Positions 1 to 8,702 of a stretch of 64,000 nt of DNA are shown here, piece after piece. Each line of letters begins with the position of its first letter. Position 1 is the first letter of the stretch. A program made the position numbers and the translations under genes. The notes beneath the pieces were generated by a model. It worked only from the letters and a program-made list of their open reading frames with translations, searched no databases and was not told the DNA's origin. Origin of the DNA: Halomonas gemina (GTDB lineage: Bacteria > Pseudomonadota > Gammaproteobacteria > Pseudomonadales > Halomonadaceae); NCBI RefSeq assembly GCF_023554995.1, contig NZ_JAMJPK010000006.1:248001-312000 (forward strand), given 5' to 3'.

Positions 1-439
1 CAGATCTCTCGGCCAGTGCTCGCATCCGCGATCTTAATGTAGCGCCACCCGGCCGTGCCAGGTTCATGTCCTGCAGTGCCGCCTCCAGTTCCGTCAGCCG
101 TTCTGAGACCAAGGCGCGGTAATCGTCAATCGATGTGCCTTTCAGTGGTGCGTCATCATCCCCCCCTATGCGGGCCTCCATACTGCACCGCTGATGGAGT
201 TCCTCAGCCAAGACCTCGAGCAAGCTGTCGCTAATGCGGCGATATAGGGTTTTGTCCTGCTTGCGCTCTTCCCTGATCTTCTTGACCGCCTGCCTGTCGT
301 GATCGTGCTGGTCTGCCGCGTCACTGATCACCTGACGAAGGGTCTCCACCTTCAGTTGTCCCCGTGCCTTGGCCAAACGGGCCAGATCCGCCCGTACCTG
401 TTTGGGAAGTTGAAAACACACCGTGCCGTCTTGCTGCAC
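1..439 (-). CDS. Hypothetical protein, cut by the left window edge
   Basis: An uninterrupted minus-strand frame runs from a possible GTG start at 439 off the left edge (at least 146 codons). It begins VQQDGTVCFQLPKQVRADLA and continues with Arg/Lys/Glu-rich, probably helical sequence (for example KKIREERKQDK and ERLTELEAALQDM), which looks like a small soluble, possibly DNA- or protein-binding helical protein. I recognise no family. No good ribosome-binding site precedes the GTG and the frame stays open further upstream, so the start is uncertain and the N-terminus may be damaged. It lies just downstream of the FAD oxidoreductase on the same strand, separated by about 50 bases. Confidence 0.4.
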   Translation of the reverse strand, partial: MQQDGTVCFQLPKQVRADLARLAKARGQLKVETLRQVISDAADQHDHDRQAVKKIREERKQDKTLYRRISDSLLEVLAEELHQRCSMEARIGGDDDAPLKGTSIDDYRALVSERLTELEAALQDMNLARPGGATLRSRMRALAERS

Positions 440-491
440 TCTGGAGGTGAGGGGGGCAGAGCCACCACCAGCAGGGTAGGGTGCTGGGGCC

Positions 492-1775
492 TCAGCCCCA
501 CAGGTCCAGTAGCCGATACCAGTTGGTCATTGCCACGATGCCGAGTCGCCGCATCGAATAGAACGGGATCGCCTTGTGTGTCGTGATGGGGAGCGGCAGG
601 CCTTCCTGGTTGCCGTCGATGAGATACTGGGCAAGCGGCTGGCCGATGGCGGTGCCCATGGCCACCCCGCGTCCCGAGTAGCCCAGCATGCATATGAGGC
701 CGGGCTCTGGCTCGTGGAGGTGGGGCAGGAAGTCGGGGGTGACGGCGAAGCGGCCGAACCACCGCGACTCCCATTCCGTGCCCTTGAGCTGGGGAAAGAT
801 ACGATCCAGCTTGTGCTCCACATCGCGGAAGGATTTCGCCGAGGCGGGATCGGCATAGGAGCCCCGGCCTCCCAGCAGGAGGCGACCCGCATCATCCATG
901 CGCATGTAGGTCAGGACCCTGCGCGTGTCGGAGCAGCCCTGGCGTCCCGGGAAGATCGTGCGCTGGGCCTCGGCCGACAACGGCTTCGTGGCCACGATGA
1001 AGCTGGTGAGGTCGACGATGGACTTACGCAGGTCGGGGATCAGGTCATCGGAGTACCCGTTGGTGGCGACGACCACCTTGTCGGCGTTGAGGATCCCGGT
1101 GTTGGTGGTGACCTGCCAGCGGCCCTGGCGCTTGGAGATGTCCTTGGCCGGGGCGTTCTGGTAGACGTGGCCCCCCTTCTCGATGATGGTCCTCGCCAGC
1201 TCCCGCGCGAAGCTCAGGGGCTGGATGGTGCCGGCATTGGGATACAGGAAGGCGCTCTTGTAGAAGTCGCTGCCGATGCTTCGGGCCGCCTCGGCCTCGG
1301 AGAGCTCCTCCACGTCGACGCCATGTTCACGCCACTGCTCGGCGCGCTTCAGGGCAGACTCTCGGGCACTGGCGTTGTGGACCGCCTGCAACCAGCCCTG
1401 ATCATGAAGGTCGCAGTCGAGCTCATGCCTCTTGATGATGTCGATGGCCTTGTTGGAGCTGCTCTTGGCAAACTCGAAGACCTTGCGCCCCTGATGCTCG
1501 CCCAGTTTCTCAACCAGCTGGTGCGGGTCCCACTTCAGGCCGGGAATGATCTGGCCGCCGTTGCGGCCCGAGGCCCCCCAGCCGGGCTCGTGGCTGTCGA
1601 TGACGGCCACGCGGGATCCCTTCTCGACCATTGCCAGCGCCGTCGAGAGCCCGGTGAAGCCGGCCCCGACGATCACGACGTCATAGTCGGCCGTCCCCTC
1701 CAGGGTCCGGTATTCCGGTGCCGAAATCGCCGTTTTTGTCCAAAGAGAGTCCTCGAACCCAGCAAAGCCTGGCAT
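492..1775 (-). CDS. FAD-dependent amine/amino-acid oxidoreductase (PuuB/OrdL, DAO family)
   Basis: 427 residues. The N-terminal dinucleotide-binding motif VVIVGAGFTGLSTALAMVE (about residues 33-51) is followed by the DAO-family GWGASGRNGGQ segment typical of PuuB/OrdL-type oxidases that oxidise a secondary or primary amine (gamma-glutamylputrescine, N-methylated or D-amino acids). The C-terminal FAD segment GLICMLGYSGRGVAMGTAIG is present, so the enzyme looks full length. It is transcribed divergently from the LysR gene at 1916. The shared region carries a 39-bp element that is repeated in front of the ABC transporter at 3137, which suggests that uptake and oxidation are co-regulated. The substrate cannot be read from sequence; an amino acid or amine carried by the adjacent transporter is the simplest inference. 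Confidence 0.8.
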   Translation of the reverse strand: MPGFAGFEDSLWTKTAISAPEYRTLEGTADYDVVIVGAGFTGLSTALAMVEKGSRVAVIDSHEPGWGASGRNGGQIIPGLKWDPHQLVEKLGEHQGRKVFEFAKSSSNKAIDIIKRHELDCDLHDQGWLQAVHNASARESALKRAEQWREHGVDVEELSEAEAARSIGSDFYKSAFLYPNAGTIQPLSFARELARTIIEKGGHVYQNAPAKDISKRQGRWQVTTNTGILNADKVVVATNGYSDDLIPDLRKSIVDLTSFIVATKPLSAEAQRTIFPGRQGCSDTRRVLTYMRMDDAGRLLLGGRGSYADPASAKSFRDVEHKLDRIFPQLKGTEWESRWFGRFAVTPDFLPHLHEPEPGLICMLGYSGRGVAMGTAIGQPLAQYLIDGNQEGLPLPITTHKAIPFYSMRRLGIVAMTNWYRLLDLWG

Positions 1776-1838
1776 GTGTCTTGTCCTCGTGGCCAGAAAT
1801 GATATCCCGACATGTTAGCTGGGCCATCGCATAATCAT

Positions 1839-1877
1839 AATGAATATATATCAATTGTTGATAACTAGAGGTTATGC
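1839..1877 (-). promoter_or_regulatory. LysR-type box plus promoter of the FAD oxidoreductase
   Basis: The element contains the inverted repeat ATAAC-N5-GTTAT (1861-1875), a classic T-N11-A LysR box, followed in the minus direction by an AT-rich TATATATTCATT stretch suitable as a -10 region for the gene ending at 492. A second copy with 31 of 39 identical bases and no gaps lies at 2978-3016 in the opposite orientation. In both cases the box is upstream and the TATATATTCATT is downstream relative to the gene served. Probable target of the LysR protein encoded at 1916. Confidence 0.65.
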
Positions 1878-1915
1878 ACGTAACCTGAAGGCATCGGCTC
1901 AGGATATCCCCACGC

Positions 1916-2833
1916 ATGACCATGAATATCAAGCACCTACGGCTATTTCACGAGATCATGACCACCGGCAAGATGTCTGTCGCTGCCAAGCGCATGAGCT
2001 TCAGCCAGCCGGCGGCCAGCAAGATGCTGGCGAGTCTCGAGGAGCAACTCGACTACAAGCTGTTCTTCCGACAGCAGGGGCGCCTGCTGCCAACGCCGGA
2101 AGCGATGTTCCTGCATGCGGAAACCCTGAACGTGCTGCAGAGCCTGCGTCGGCTGGAGGAGAGCTTCGAGCGGGCGCGCCATGGGCAGACGGGCAAGCTC
2201 ACCATCGGCACCATTTTCGGGCCGAGCTACGGGCTCCTGCCCGATGTCGTGAGCGACTACATCGACGAGCACCCCGGCCTTAACGTCAGCCTGCAGGTCA
2301 TGAACTCGGGGGCGGTATGCGAGTATGTGGCCTCTGGCCAGATGGAGGTGGGGCTGGCGGATCGGGTCAGTCCGTCGAATCGATACGAGGTTGAGGGCGT
2401 CGAACTGCCGGTCTACTGCGCAATCCACAAGGATCACCCCATGGCGCACCATGACACCCTCTCGCCTCGCCTGCTGGCGGATGAGCCCTGGATCACACTC
2501 GATCCGGAGTCCGGCCTGTATCACGCCCTTCAGGAGAGCTACCACGAGGAGGGCCTGACATTCCTGCCGACCATCGAGGTCAACACCAGCCTGAATGCCC
2601 TGTCGTTCGTGCAGCGCGGCTGCGGGGTCGCCCTGATCGACGCGGTGAATCGCCATTACTACACGCGCACCTTCATCCAGGGCGACGTGGTGTTCCGGCG
2701 GTTCTCGATACCCACGAGCGAACCGCTCAGCATCATCTGCTCGAACTTCAAGCCCCTCTCGAGGCCTGCTCGGATGTTAAGGAAACAGATTCTCGAGACC
2801 CTCGACCGGATCATCGCCGACCCGACCGTCTAG
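1916..2833 (+). CDS. LysR-family transcriptional regulator
   Basis: 305 residues, normal LysR length. The N-terminal winged helix-turn-helix (MNIKHLRLFHEIMTTGKMSV, then AAKRMSFSQPAASKMLASLE, residues 2-42) is followed by the LysR substrate-binding domain. The ATG at 1916 gives the standard N-terminus. It is divergent from the FAD oxidoreductase gene and about 300 bases upstream of the amino-acid ABC transporter. Both neighbours carry the same 39-bp promoter element, so this protein is probably their common activator, sensing the imported amine or amino acid. This inference rests on the duplicated element and gene order. Confidence 0.88.
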   Translation: MTMNIKHLRLFHEIMTTGKMSVAAKRMSFSQPAASKMLASLEEQLDYKLFFRQQGRLLPTPEAMFLHAETLNVLQSLRRLEESFERARHGQTGKLTIGTIFGPSYGLLPDVVSDYIDEHPGLNVSLQVMNSGAVCEYVASGQMEVGLADRVSPSNRYEVEGVELPVYCAIHKDHPMAHHDTLSPRLLADEPWITLDPESGLYHALQESYHEEGLTFLPTIEVNTSLNALSFVQRGCGVALIDAVNRHYYTRTFIQGDVVFRRFSIPTSEPLSIICSNFKPLSRPARMLRKQILETLDRIIADPTV

Positions 2834-2977
2834 CGACGCCGTGCAGCGGTGGAGCCCACCGCCGCGGCCGGTGTTGCGCCGGGCCTTTCCGTCCTCTCCA
2901 CTGCTCGCGCGACCGCAGGGAAGCCTGGGACCTCGCGCCCTCTCCCCGGGGCTGCGGAGCCCTTATTGCGGGCAGTA

Positions 2978-3016
2978 GCATAACCTCAAGTTAATGACTG
3001 TTTGTATATATTCATT
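2978..3016 (+). promoter_or_regulatory. Second copy of the LysR box/promoter, for the ABC transporter
   Basis: GCATAACCTCAAGTTAA followed by TATATATTCATT is an inverted copy of the element at 1839-1877 (31/39 identical). It lies about 120 bases upstream of the transporter ATPase start at 3137 and is oriented toward it. The rest of the 2834-3136 intergenic region is GC-rich sequence after the LysR stop (to about 2960) and then AT-rich sequence. No other gene is apparent there. Confidence 0.65.
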
Positions 3017-3136
3017 TGGACTATGGGTGGGGGGTTGCTACCGTCATAGGACTTGCCTATTGAAGGTAACAAAGAAAACTAATATTAAGCACAGTTCTCG
3101 AGCGTTCTTCATTAGTTGAAACTCAAGGATAGTGGT

Positions 3137-3937
3137 ATGGCTGTCAATAACAATGAACCAGGGCCAAGGCCCGAGCAGGGCGGCGCCGACCAGCGCATGG
3201 TCGTCATCGATTGCATCTCGCGCCGCTTCAGCATCGATGGCGGCAAGACCGTCGTCACGGCGCTCGATGACGTCTCCAACTACATCGACCGAGGCGAGGT
3301 CGTCGTCATCATCGGTCCCAGTGGTTCGGGAAAGAGCACGCTACTGCGCACCCTGAACGGGCTGGAAAGCATCGACGAGGGCAATATCGTCATTGACGGC
3401 GTGGACCTGGCCGACAAGAAGACCAACATGAACACTCTGCGCGCCGACGTCGGCATGGTCTTCCAGCACTTCAACCTCTTCGAGAACAAGACGTGCCTGG
3501 AAAATATCGTGTTGCCCCAGGTCGTCGTGCTCAAGAAGAACCGCGAGAAAGCGGAAAGGGTCGCCCGTGACCTGCTCGAGCGGGTGGGTATTCCGGATCG
3601 CGAGAACAACTATCCGCGGCAGCTGTCCGGCGGGCAGCAGCAGCGCGTGGCGATCGCCAGGGCCTTGGCCATGAAGCCGAAGATGATGCTGTTCGATGAG
3701 GCCACCTCGGCCCTGGACCCGGAAACCGTCAACGGCGTCCTGAGCCTGATGAAGGAGCTGGCCTACGACGGTATGACCATGGCGGTCGTGACCCACGAAA
3801 TGGGCTTCGCTCGCGAAGTCGCGGATCGGGTCATCTTCATGGACGGCGGTCGTGTCATCGAGGAGGGCTCTCCCGGCCGGTTCTTCGACGCGCCGGAAAG
3901 CGATCGCGCGAAGAAGTTCCTCGAACAGATTCTCTGA
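3137..3937 (+). CDS. Amino-acid ABC transporter ATP-binding protein (GlnQ/HisP type)
   Basis: 266 residues from the ATG at 3137, which has an AAGGA ribosome-binding site seven bases upstream; an in-frame ATG at 3116 lacks one. Walker A is GPSGSGKST, the Q-loop is [12 protein letters not shown], the ABC signature is [15 protein letters not shown], Walker B is [14 protein letters not shown] and the switch is [10 protein letters not shown]. All are the usual polar amino-acid transporter (PAAT) forms. The roughly 20-residue polar leader before the ABC fold is slightly longer than usual. It heads an apparent operon with the binding protein and two permeases and drives import of an amino acid or amine across the inner membrane. 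Confidence 0.93.
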   Translation: MAVNNNEPGPRPEQGGADQRMVVIDCISRRFSIDGGKTVVTALDDVSNYIDRGEVVVIIGPSGSGKSTLLRTLNGLESIDEGNIVIDGVDLADKKTNMNTLRADVGMVFQHFNLFENKTCLENIVLPQVVVLKKNREKAERVARDLLERVGIPDRENNYPRQLSGGQQQRVAIARALAMKPKMMLFDEATSALDPETVNGVLSLMKELAYDGMTMAVVTHEMGFAREVADRVIFMDGGRVIEEGSPGRFFDAPESDRAKKFLEQIL

Positions 3938-4038
3938 TTTGCCATGAAGGCAGATGAGGGTTGCCCGGAAGGCACCCCAAGCGAGCCCGTTGGCTCACAT
4001 TGAAAACCAGGAAAACAACAACTCTGGAGGACTCTCCG

Positions 4039-4839
4039 ATGTTAAACCTGAAACGCCTGATCACATCCGCCTTTGCCTGTGTCGTGGCCGTCTCGGCCCC
4101 CATGATGGCCAGTGCCGATGAGAGCACCATGGAAAAGATCATCAATAGCGGCGAGATCAGCATCGCCGTACAGACCCAGGGCCCACCCGTCAGCTTCATC
4201 GACATGAACGGCGAGCGCACCGGTCTGGCCGTCGAAATGGCCCGGACCTTCGCCGACGACATGGGGGTCGAACTCGTCATCAAGGACTATGACTGGAAAG
4301 GCCTGATTCCGGCCCTGACCTCCGGCAAGGTGGACTTCATCGCCGCGGACATGACCCCGACAGCCAAGCGTCACATGCAGATGCTGTTCACCGATCCGGC
4401 CTTCTATTCCGAGGTGGTGGTCTTCGCCAAGAAGGGCCTGGACCTCGACTCCTGGAAGGACCTCAACAGCGGCGACTACGCCATTGGCGCGGCCCAGGCT
4501 TCTTCATATGCCGAACAGGCGCGTGAAAAGCTGCCGGAAGCCGAGCTGAAGGCCTACGCCGGAGCGACGCCTCAGGTGGTGCAATCCGTGCTGAGCGATC
4601 GCGTCCAGGCCGGCGTCTCCGACCGAGCCGCCCTGGCGAGCTTCCTCAAGCAGAACGAGGAGCTCGAGATCATCGGCACGCTCAACAAGGAGCCCCTGGG
4701 CTTCGCCGTGCGTCCGGATTCGGTTCACCTGCTGCTGGCGCTCAACAACTTCCTGCGCCTGATTGAGCACGACGGTCGTCACCAGGAACTGCTGGACTAC
4801 TGGTGGAACAGCACCGACTGGGAAGCCGACCACAAGTAA
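4039..4839 (+). CDS. Amino-acid ABC transporter periplasmic substrate-binding protein
   Basis: 266 residues. The start at 4039 is chosen because GGAGG lies eight bases upstream and a clean signal peptide follows (MLNLKRLITSAFACVVAVSA, cleavage near ASADES). An in-frame ATG at 3961 would add a non-signal leader. The mature part is a family 3 extracellular solute-binding protein: SGEISIAVQTQGPPVSFID, then the characteristic GLAVEMARTFADDMGVELV and DYDWKGLIPALTSGKVDFI segments. Substrate would be a polar amino acid or related amine. It lies between the ATPase and the two permeases; a hairpin just after it may raise its expression relative to the permeases. Confidence 0.93.
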   Translation: MLNLKRLITSAFACVVAVSAPMMASADESTMEKIINSGEISIAVQTQGPPVSFIDMNGERTGLAVEMARTFADDMGVELVIKDYDWKGLIPALTSGKVDFIAADMTPTAKRHMQMLFTDPAFYSEVVVFAKKGLDLDSWKDLNSGDYAIGAAQASSYAEQAREKLPEAELKAYAGATPQVVQSVLSDRVQAGVSDRAALASFLKQNEELEIIGTLNKEPLGFAVRPDSVHLLLALNNFLRLIEHDGRHQELLDYWWNSTDWEADHK

Positions 4840-4864
4840 TTTCCTGCATCATTGAAATGACTGA

Positions 4865-4886
4865 CAGGCCTGCCTCGGCAGGCCTG
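4865..4886 (+). terminator. Intercistronic hairpin (attenuator) after the binding-protein gene
   Basis: CAGGCCTGCC pairs perfectly with GGCAGGCCTG around a very short centre, followed by CTTTGACTTT. Its position between a periplasmic binding-protein gene and its permeases is typical of partial terminators or mRNA-stabilising stems that set a high binding-protein to permease ratio. Confidence 0.6.
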
Positions 4887-4962
4887 CTTTGACTTTCACG
4901 CTTATCGTGTCGACTCCAGTGATAACAATGAATAGCTCATATGCTGTACCAAGAGGCCAAAC

Positions 4963-5649
4963 ATGAACTGGCTTAATGGAATATATAACTTTCGCATTGT
5001 TTCCGATTATTTCGAGACATTCCTCAACGGCATCTTCAATACCGTATGGATCACGCTGGTGTGCCTTGGCTTGTCAGTGTTTTTCGGAATCTTTCTGGCA
5101 CTCATGCGGATGTCGTCGATCAGCGTGATGTGGCGCACCGCAGCCGCCTACATCCAGTTCGTAAGGGCAACGCCCCTGCTGATCCAGATCTATCTCGTCT
5201 ATTACGGTCTGCCTGGCCTGATCGGTAATTTCTTCGATGAGACGCAGACCGGCATCATCGCGCTCACTCTGCACACGACGCCTTACATGGCCGAGATCAT
5301 CCGTGCCGGCATCATCTCCGTGCCGAAGACACAGACGGAAGGGGCCCAGGCGGTCGGGATGAGCAGCGCCCAGGCGATGTACCACATCATCCTTCCCCAA
5401 GCCATTGCCAAGCTGATCTCGCCCTTGCTGGGGCAGGCTGTGGTGCTGCTCAAGGACACGTCGCTTCTGAGCATCATCGCCGTCTTCGAGCTGATGGGGG
5501 CGGGCCTGATCATGTTCTCGGAAACCGTCTCGGCCACGGAAAGCTACGTCACCACGGCGATCTGTTACCTGCTCATCTACCTGATGATGCTGGTCGCCTC
5601 GGGCTTCATTCAACGCAAGCTGGGTGGCACGGCCACTTACGCTACCTAG
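4963..5649 (+). CDS. Amino-acid ABC transporter permease (HisM/GlnP family)
   Basis: 228 residues with several hydrophobic segments, beginning MNWLNGIYNFRIVSDYFETF. The family segments FVRATPLLIQIYLVYYGLP and the EAA loop (TEGAQAVGMSSAQAMYHIIL, then PQA) place it in the HisMQ/GlnP inner-membrane permeases. It is one half of a heterodimeric channel with the product of the next gene, which starts 13 bases after its stop. Confidence 0.92.
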   Translation: MNWLNGIYNFRIVSDYFETFLNGIFNTVWITLVCLGLSVFFGIFLALMRMSSISVMWRTAAAYIQFVRATPLLIQIYLVYYGLPGLIGNFFDETQTGIIALTLHTTPYMAEIIRAGIISVPKTQTEGAQAVGMSSAQAMYHIILPQAIAKLISPLLGQAVVLLKDTSLLSIIAVFELMGAGLIMFSETVSATESYVTTAICYLLIYLMMLVASGFIQRKLGGTATYAT

Positions 5650-5662
5650 CGGGGGATCTCTC

Positions 5663-6358
5663 ATGGAATGGTTCGCACAGAAATGGCAGGTGGTGGAAAG
5701 TCTGGCGCCCTTTCTCCTGCATGGGCTGTGGATGACGTTTCAGGTCTCCATGATCGCCATCATCCTGGGCAGTCTGCTCGGCGCCATCCTCGGCGTCATG
5801 AAGACCCTGGATTCCCGGGCGCTGCGTCTCTGCATCGATGCCTACATGCACTTCTTCCGGGGTACGCCCTACCTGGTGCAGCTCTACCTGATCTACTTCG
5901 TCCTGCCCTCGCTCGGCATTGCCTGGCTGCAGTTTGACAGCTATACCGCCGCCATCGTATCGCTGACGCTCTACACCGCCAGCTACGTGACGGCCATCGT
6001 GGCATCGGCTATCGATGCTGTGCCGAGAGGCCAGGAAGAGGCCGCTCGCGCCTGCGGCATGACCAAGGCCCAGCGGCTGTACCACATCATCGTGCCCCAG
6101 GCCCTGCGGCTGACGGTGCCGCCCATGGCCAGCGTGTACGTCATCGTGATCAAGAGCACGGCCGTGCTCTCCGTCATCGGGCTGTCCGAGCTCACCCGGC
6201 AGGGCGAGACCTCCATCCTCCGGATGCCACAGGACACCATGTTCATCTACGCCCTGATCGCGGGCCTTTACTTCCTGTACTGCTATCCGGTCCTGAGGTT
6301 CGCGCGCTGGGCCGAGCGTCGCGTGGGGTCCTCGGCGGCCGCCCAGGAGAATGCCTGA
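5663..6358 (+). CDS. Amino-acid ABC transporter permease (second subunit)
   Basis: 231 residues from the ATG at 5663 (MEWFAQKWQVVESLAPFLLH); a longer in-frame start at 5624 would overlap the previous gene. Signature segments are FFRGTPYLVQLYLIYFVLPS and the EAA loop RGQEEAARACGMTKAQRLYH. It pairs with the preceding permease in the inner membrane. The stop overlaps the possible ATG of the next FAD dehydrogenase gene by eight bases, so transporter and oxidoreductase are probably co-transcribed. Confidence 0.92.
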   Translation: MEWFAQKWQVVESLAPFLLHGLWMTFQVSMIAIILGSLLGAILGVMKTLDSRALRLCIDAYMHFFRGTPYLVQLYLIYFVLPSLGIAWLQFDSYTAAIVSLTLYTASYVTAIVASAIDAVPRGQEEAARACGMTKAQRLYHIIVPQALRLTVPPMASVYVIVIKSTAVLSVIGLSELTRQGETSILRMPQDTMFIYALIAGLYFLYCYPVLRFARWAERRVGSSAAAQENA

Positions 6359-7706
6359 TAGCGGGCCGGCAGCGGTCTGCATTCATCACCGTGTCGAGGG
6401 CGTAAACAGAGTGGAACCAGCAATCCCAGTGGCACCGGAAACCCAGCAGCGCGTGGCCGTGATCGGTGCCGGCATCATTGGTGTGTGCAGCGCCCTGGAA
6501 CTGCAGAAGCGCGGCTATCGCGTCACGCTTCTGGACGCGCGCGACCCGGCGGCGGGTGCTTCGGCCGGCAACTGCGGACTGATGGCGGTGGGCGCCGTGG
6601 TGCCCTTCGCCAAGCCGGGCACCTTCAAGAAGGTTCCGGGCTGGTTGCTGGACGCCAAGGGCCCGTTGAGCATTCGTCCTAGCTACCTGCCGACGCTGCT
6701 CCCCTGGATGACGCGCTTTCTCATGGCCGCCCGACCCTCGCGCGTGAAGGCCAGCAGCCTCGGGTTGGCGGCCTTGACCGAGCGGGCCCTGGGAGCCTAT
6801 GAGCCCTGGCTCGAGGCCGCCGGCATCCGCGATATCATTAAGCCTCAGGAAACCCTGGTGGTGTATGAAACAGAAGCGGACTTCCACCAGGATCGCGCCG
6901 ATCTGGAGATGCGTCGCGAGCTGGGGTTCGAGCACGACTACGTGTCGCATGACGAGCTGCGCACCCTAGAGCCGGACCTGGCCGATGACTTTGCTTGTGC
7001 GGTGCGCCTCAAGGGCTGGGTCTACTTCGCGGATCCCGCGCGACTGGTGAGGTCGCTGCATGGCCTCTTCCTGGAGCAGGGGGGACGGTTCGTTGCCGGC
7101 AGGGTCGAGGGGATCGACCACGACAACGGCGTCGCCACCTCCCTGCGGGTGGAGGGGCAGGAGGACATGACCGCCGATCATGTCGTCGTCGCCGCCGGTG
7201 CCTGGTCCCGGACGCTGGCCGCCGGGCTGGGCGATGCCGTGCCCCTCGAGGCGCTGGCGGGCTATTCCACTACCGTCGGCGATTCCGGCGTCCGGCTCCG
7301 GCATCCCATCACCTATTCCGCCGGCGGCTTCGTGGTCACGCCCATGGAGGGCGGTCTGCGCATCGGCGGCACCATCGAGATGGGCGGGCTGGATCACTCG
7401 CCCGACTTCCGTCGCGCCAGGACCATCGCCCAGCAGGCCAGGCGCCTCTTTCCCGGAATCGCGTCCGTGGAAGGGAAGGAGTGGATGGGATATCGCCCCT
7501 TCTTGCCGGATACCCTTCCGGTGATCGACCGGGCATCACGCTGCCAAAATGTGGTCTACGCCTTTGGGCATGGGCAGGTCGGCATCACCATGGGGGCCAT
7601 CACCGGGCAGCTGGTAGCACAGCTTGTAGCGGGCGAGCCGACCGACATCGATCTGCGCCCCTATTCGGCCCGGCGATTCTTGACGCTCAGCAGCCGACGG
7701 AATTGA
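6351..7706 (+). CDS. FAD-dependent D-amino-acid dehydrogenase-like protein (DadA family)
   Basis: Up to 451 residues. The dinucleotide-binding motif RVAVIGAGIIGVCSALELQK starts near residue 34 and is followed by DAO-family segments (AAGASAGNCGLMAVGAVVPF) and a C-terminal FAD segment VYAFGHGQVGITMGAITGQL. DadA-type enzymes oxidatively deaminate D-amino acids and pass electrons to the respiratory chain. The start is uncertain: ATG 6351 overlaps the permease gene, while GTG 6411 has a better-spaced GAGGG and would give a normal-length N-terminus. Location directly behind the amino-acid transporter suggests that it oxidises the imported compound. Confidence 0.82.
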   Translation: MPDSGPAAVCIHHRVEGVNRVEPAIPVAPETQQRVAVIGAGIIGVCSALELQKRGYRVTLLDARDPAAGASAGNCGLMAVGAVVPFAKPGTFKKVPGWLLDAKGPLSIRPSYLPTLLPWMTRFLMAARPSRVKASSLGLAALTERALGAYEPWLEAAGIRDIIKPQETLVVYETEADFHQDRADLEMRRELGFEHDYVSHDELRTLEPDLADDFACAVRLKGWVYFADPARLVRSLHGLFLEQGGRFVAGRVEGIDHDNGVATSLRVEGQEDMTADHVVVAAGAWSRTLAAGLGDAVPLEALAGYSTTVGDSGVRLRHPITYSAGGFVVTPMEGGLRIGGTIEMGGLDHSPDFRRARTIAQQARRLFPGIASVEGKEWMGYRPFLPDTLPVIDRASRCQNVVYAFGHGQVGITMGAITGQLVAQLVAGEPTDIDLRPYSARRFLTLSSRRN

Positions 7707-7813
7707 CTGTGACCACTTGGGCGAGGCAGCTGACAATGGCATCGCCCTGGGTCCCCCGGCATCTGAAGACCCGGGAGTCGACGCTCCCGGGCACTTCCAT
7801 AGGCACATGATAA

Positions 7814-7835
7814 TGCCCGCTCCATTGAGCGGGCA
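7814..7835 (+). terminator. Hairpin after the transporter/dehydrogenase operon
   Basis: TGCCCGCT pairs with AGCGGGCA across the loop CCATTG, about 110 bases after the dehydrogenase stop. It has no U-tract, so it is only a plausible 3' end. It also marks the start of a zone of degenerate genes (7.87-8.5 kb). Confidence 0.4.
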
Positions 7836-7873
7836 CGGGTCATGTCGACATCACCTGAGGGCAGCGGGCCGCC

Positions 7874-8103
7874 TCAGGAGGCGTAGGCGCCGTCGGAATA
7901 GGTCAGCTAGTAGCTGTGGCTGTAGATCTTAAGGATATTGCCGAAGGGGTCTTCCATTTAGGGGATGCGGAACGGCTTCTCGCTGGGGAAGTACTCGCGG
8001 ACTGGCATGCGCTGCTTGCCGTCAGTGGGTGATGCCCTGTTCGATTACCAGCGTGAACTGCAGGTCGCTGATCAGCGCCTGGCCGGTGACGATGGGGTGA
8101 GGA
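7874..8103 (-). pseudogene. Remnant of a VOC-family (glyoxalase/bleomycin-resistance-like) protein
   Basis: Read on the minus strand from about 8103, the sequence first gives PIVTGQALISDLQFTLVIEQ, then changes frame to RMPVREYFPSEKPFRIP, a stop, MEDPFGNILKIYSHSY, a second stop, and LTYSDGAYAS with a final stop at 7874. The DPFGN(I)LKI ending is typical of the C-terminus of vicinal-oxygen-chelate proteins. At least one frameshift and two in-frame stops make it non-functional, and the N-terminal half is missing. Confidence 0.7.
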
Positions 8104-8160
8104 GGAGCTTAGCATCATGACGCCGGGCAGCATCGGCCTGGCAATCTACCCCACCTGCTG

Positions 8161-8480
8161 GCACTTCAACTTGAGTCTCCCGCGCTCTCCATTCGCCATT
8201 GGTTCGGCCCGACCACCGAGGTCATCGATGCCGTTCTCGACAACCGCGCGGAACTCGAGCTTGCCACCCCGCGTCCGGAGGATCCCCGGCTGGCGGTGTC
8301 GCTGTTCGTACGAGAAGAGCTGGAGCTGGTGGTACCGGCCAGCGAAAGGGTGCAGGGCTGGGATGACCTGGCGCGGCTAGGCTTCATCGATCACCCGGAT
8401 GGGCATGACAATGCCACTCGCCTGTTGAGCCGGTGCTTCCCCGGTAACCTTGGGGCATCGCCCTCTTTGGAGGTACGAGC
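8161..8480 (+). pseudogene. Remnant of a LysR-family regulator (C-terminal domain only)
   Basis: One frame from about 8173 reads ESPALSIRHWFGPTTEVIDA and later RLAVSLFVREELELVVPASE and LARLGFIDHPDGHDNATRLL. These are the effector-binding domain of a LysR regulator. The helix-turn-helix part is absent upstream and the frame dissolves after FPGNLGA near 8455. Together with the VOC remnant this shows a decayed, once larger locus upstream of the symporter gene. The rest of 7707-8743 holds no intact gene. Confidence 0.65.
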
Positions 8481-8654
8481 GACGCCCCGGTGTCGAGCCG
8501 GGGAGGATCCCGAGTTTAGCGATCATTCAGCGGCTTGACAGCCGACCATTGGGCGGCCCGGCAAGGGGCCTTCGCTCTATTGCCATCTCCATGATTTTGT
8601 GGGGTAAAAACACGACGAATCGGCGTGGTTGCGACCTTTGCCGCATAACGTCGG

Positions 8655-8702
8655 GCTATGGGTGCATAGCTGGTATGAGCTTTTCAGCTATGGGCGGTAT
8701 CG
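8655..8702 (+). promoter_or_regulatory. Paired operator-like repeats upstream of the symporter gene
   Basis: GCTATG-GGTG-CATAGC at 8655-8670 is a perfect 6+6 inverted repeat, and a related GCTATGGGCGGTATCG begins at 8687. The two starts are 32 bases apart, about three helical turns, just ahead of the symporter start at 8744. The arrangement suggests cooperative binding of a regulator, possibly the LysR encoded at 13487. Confidence 0.4.
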
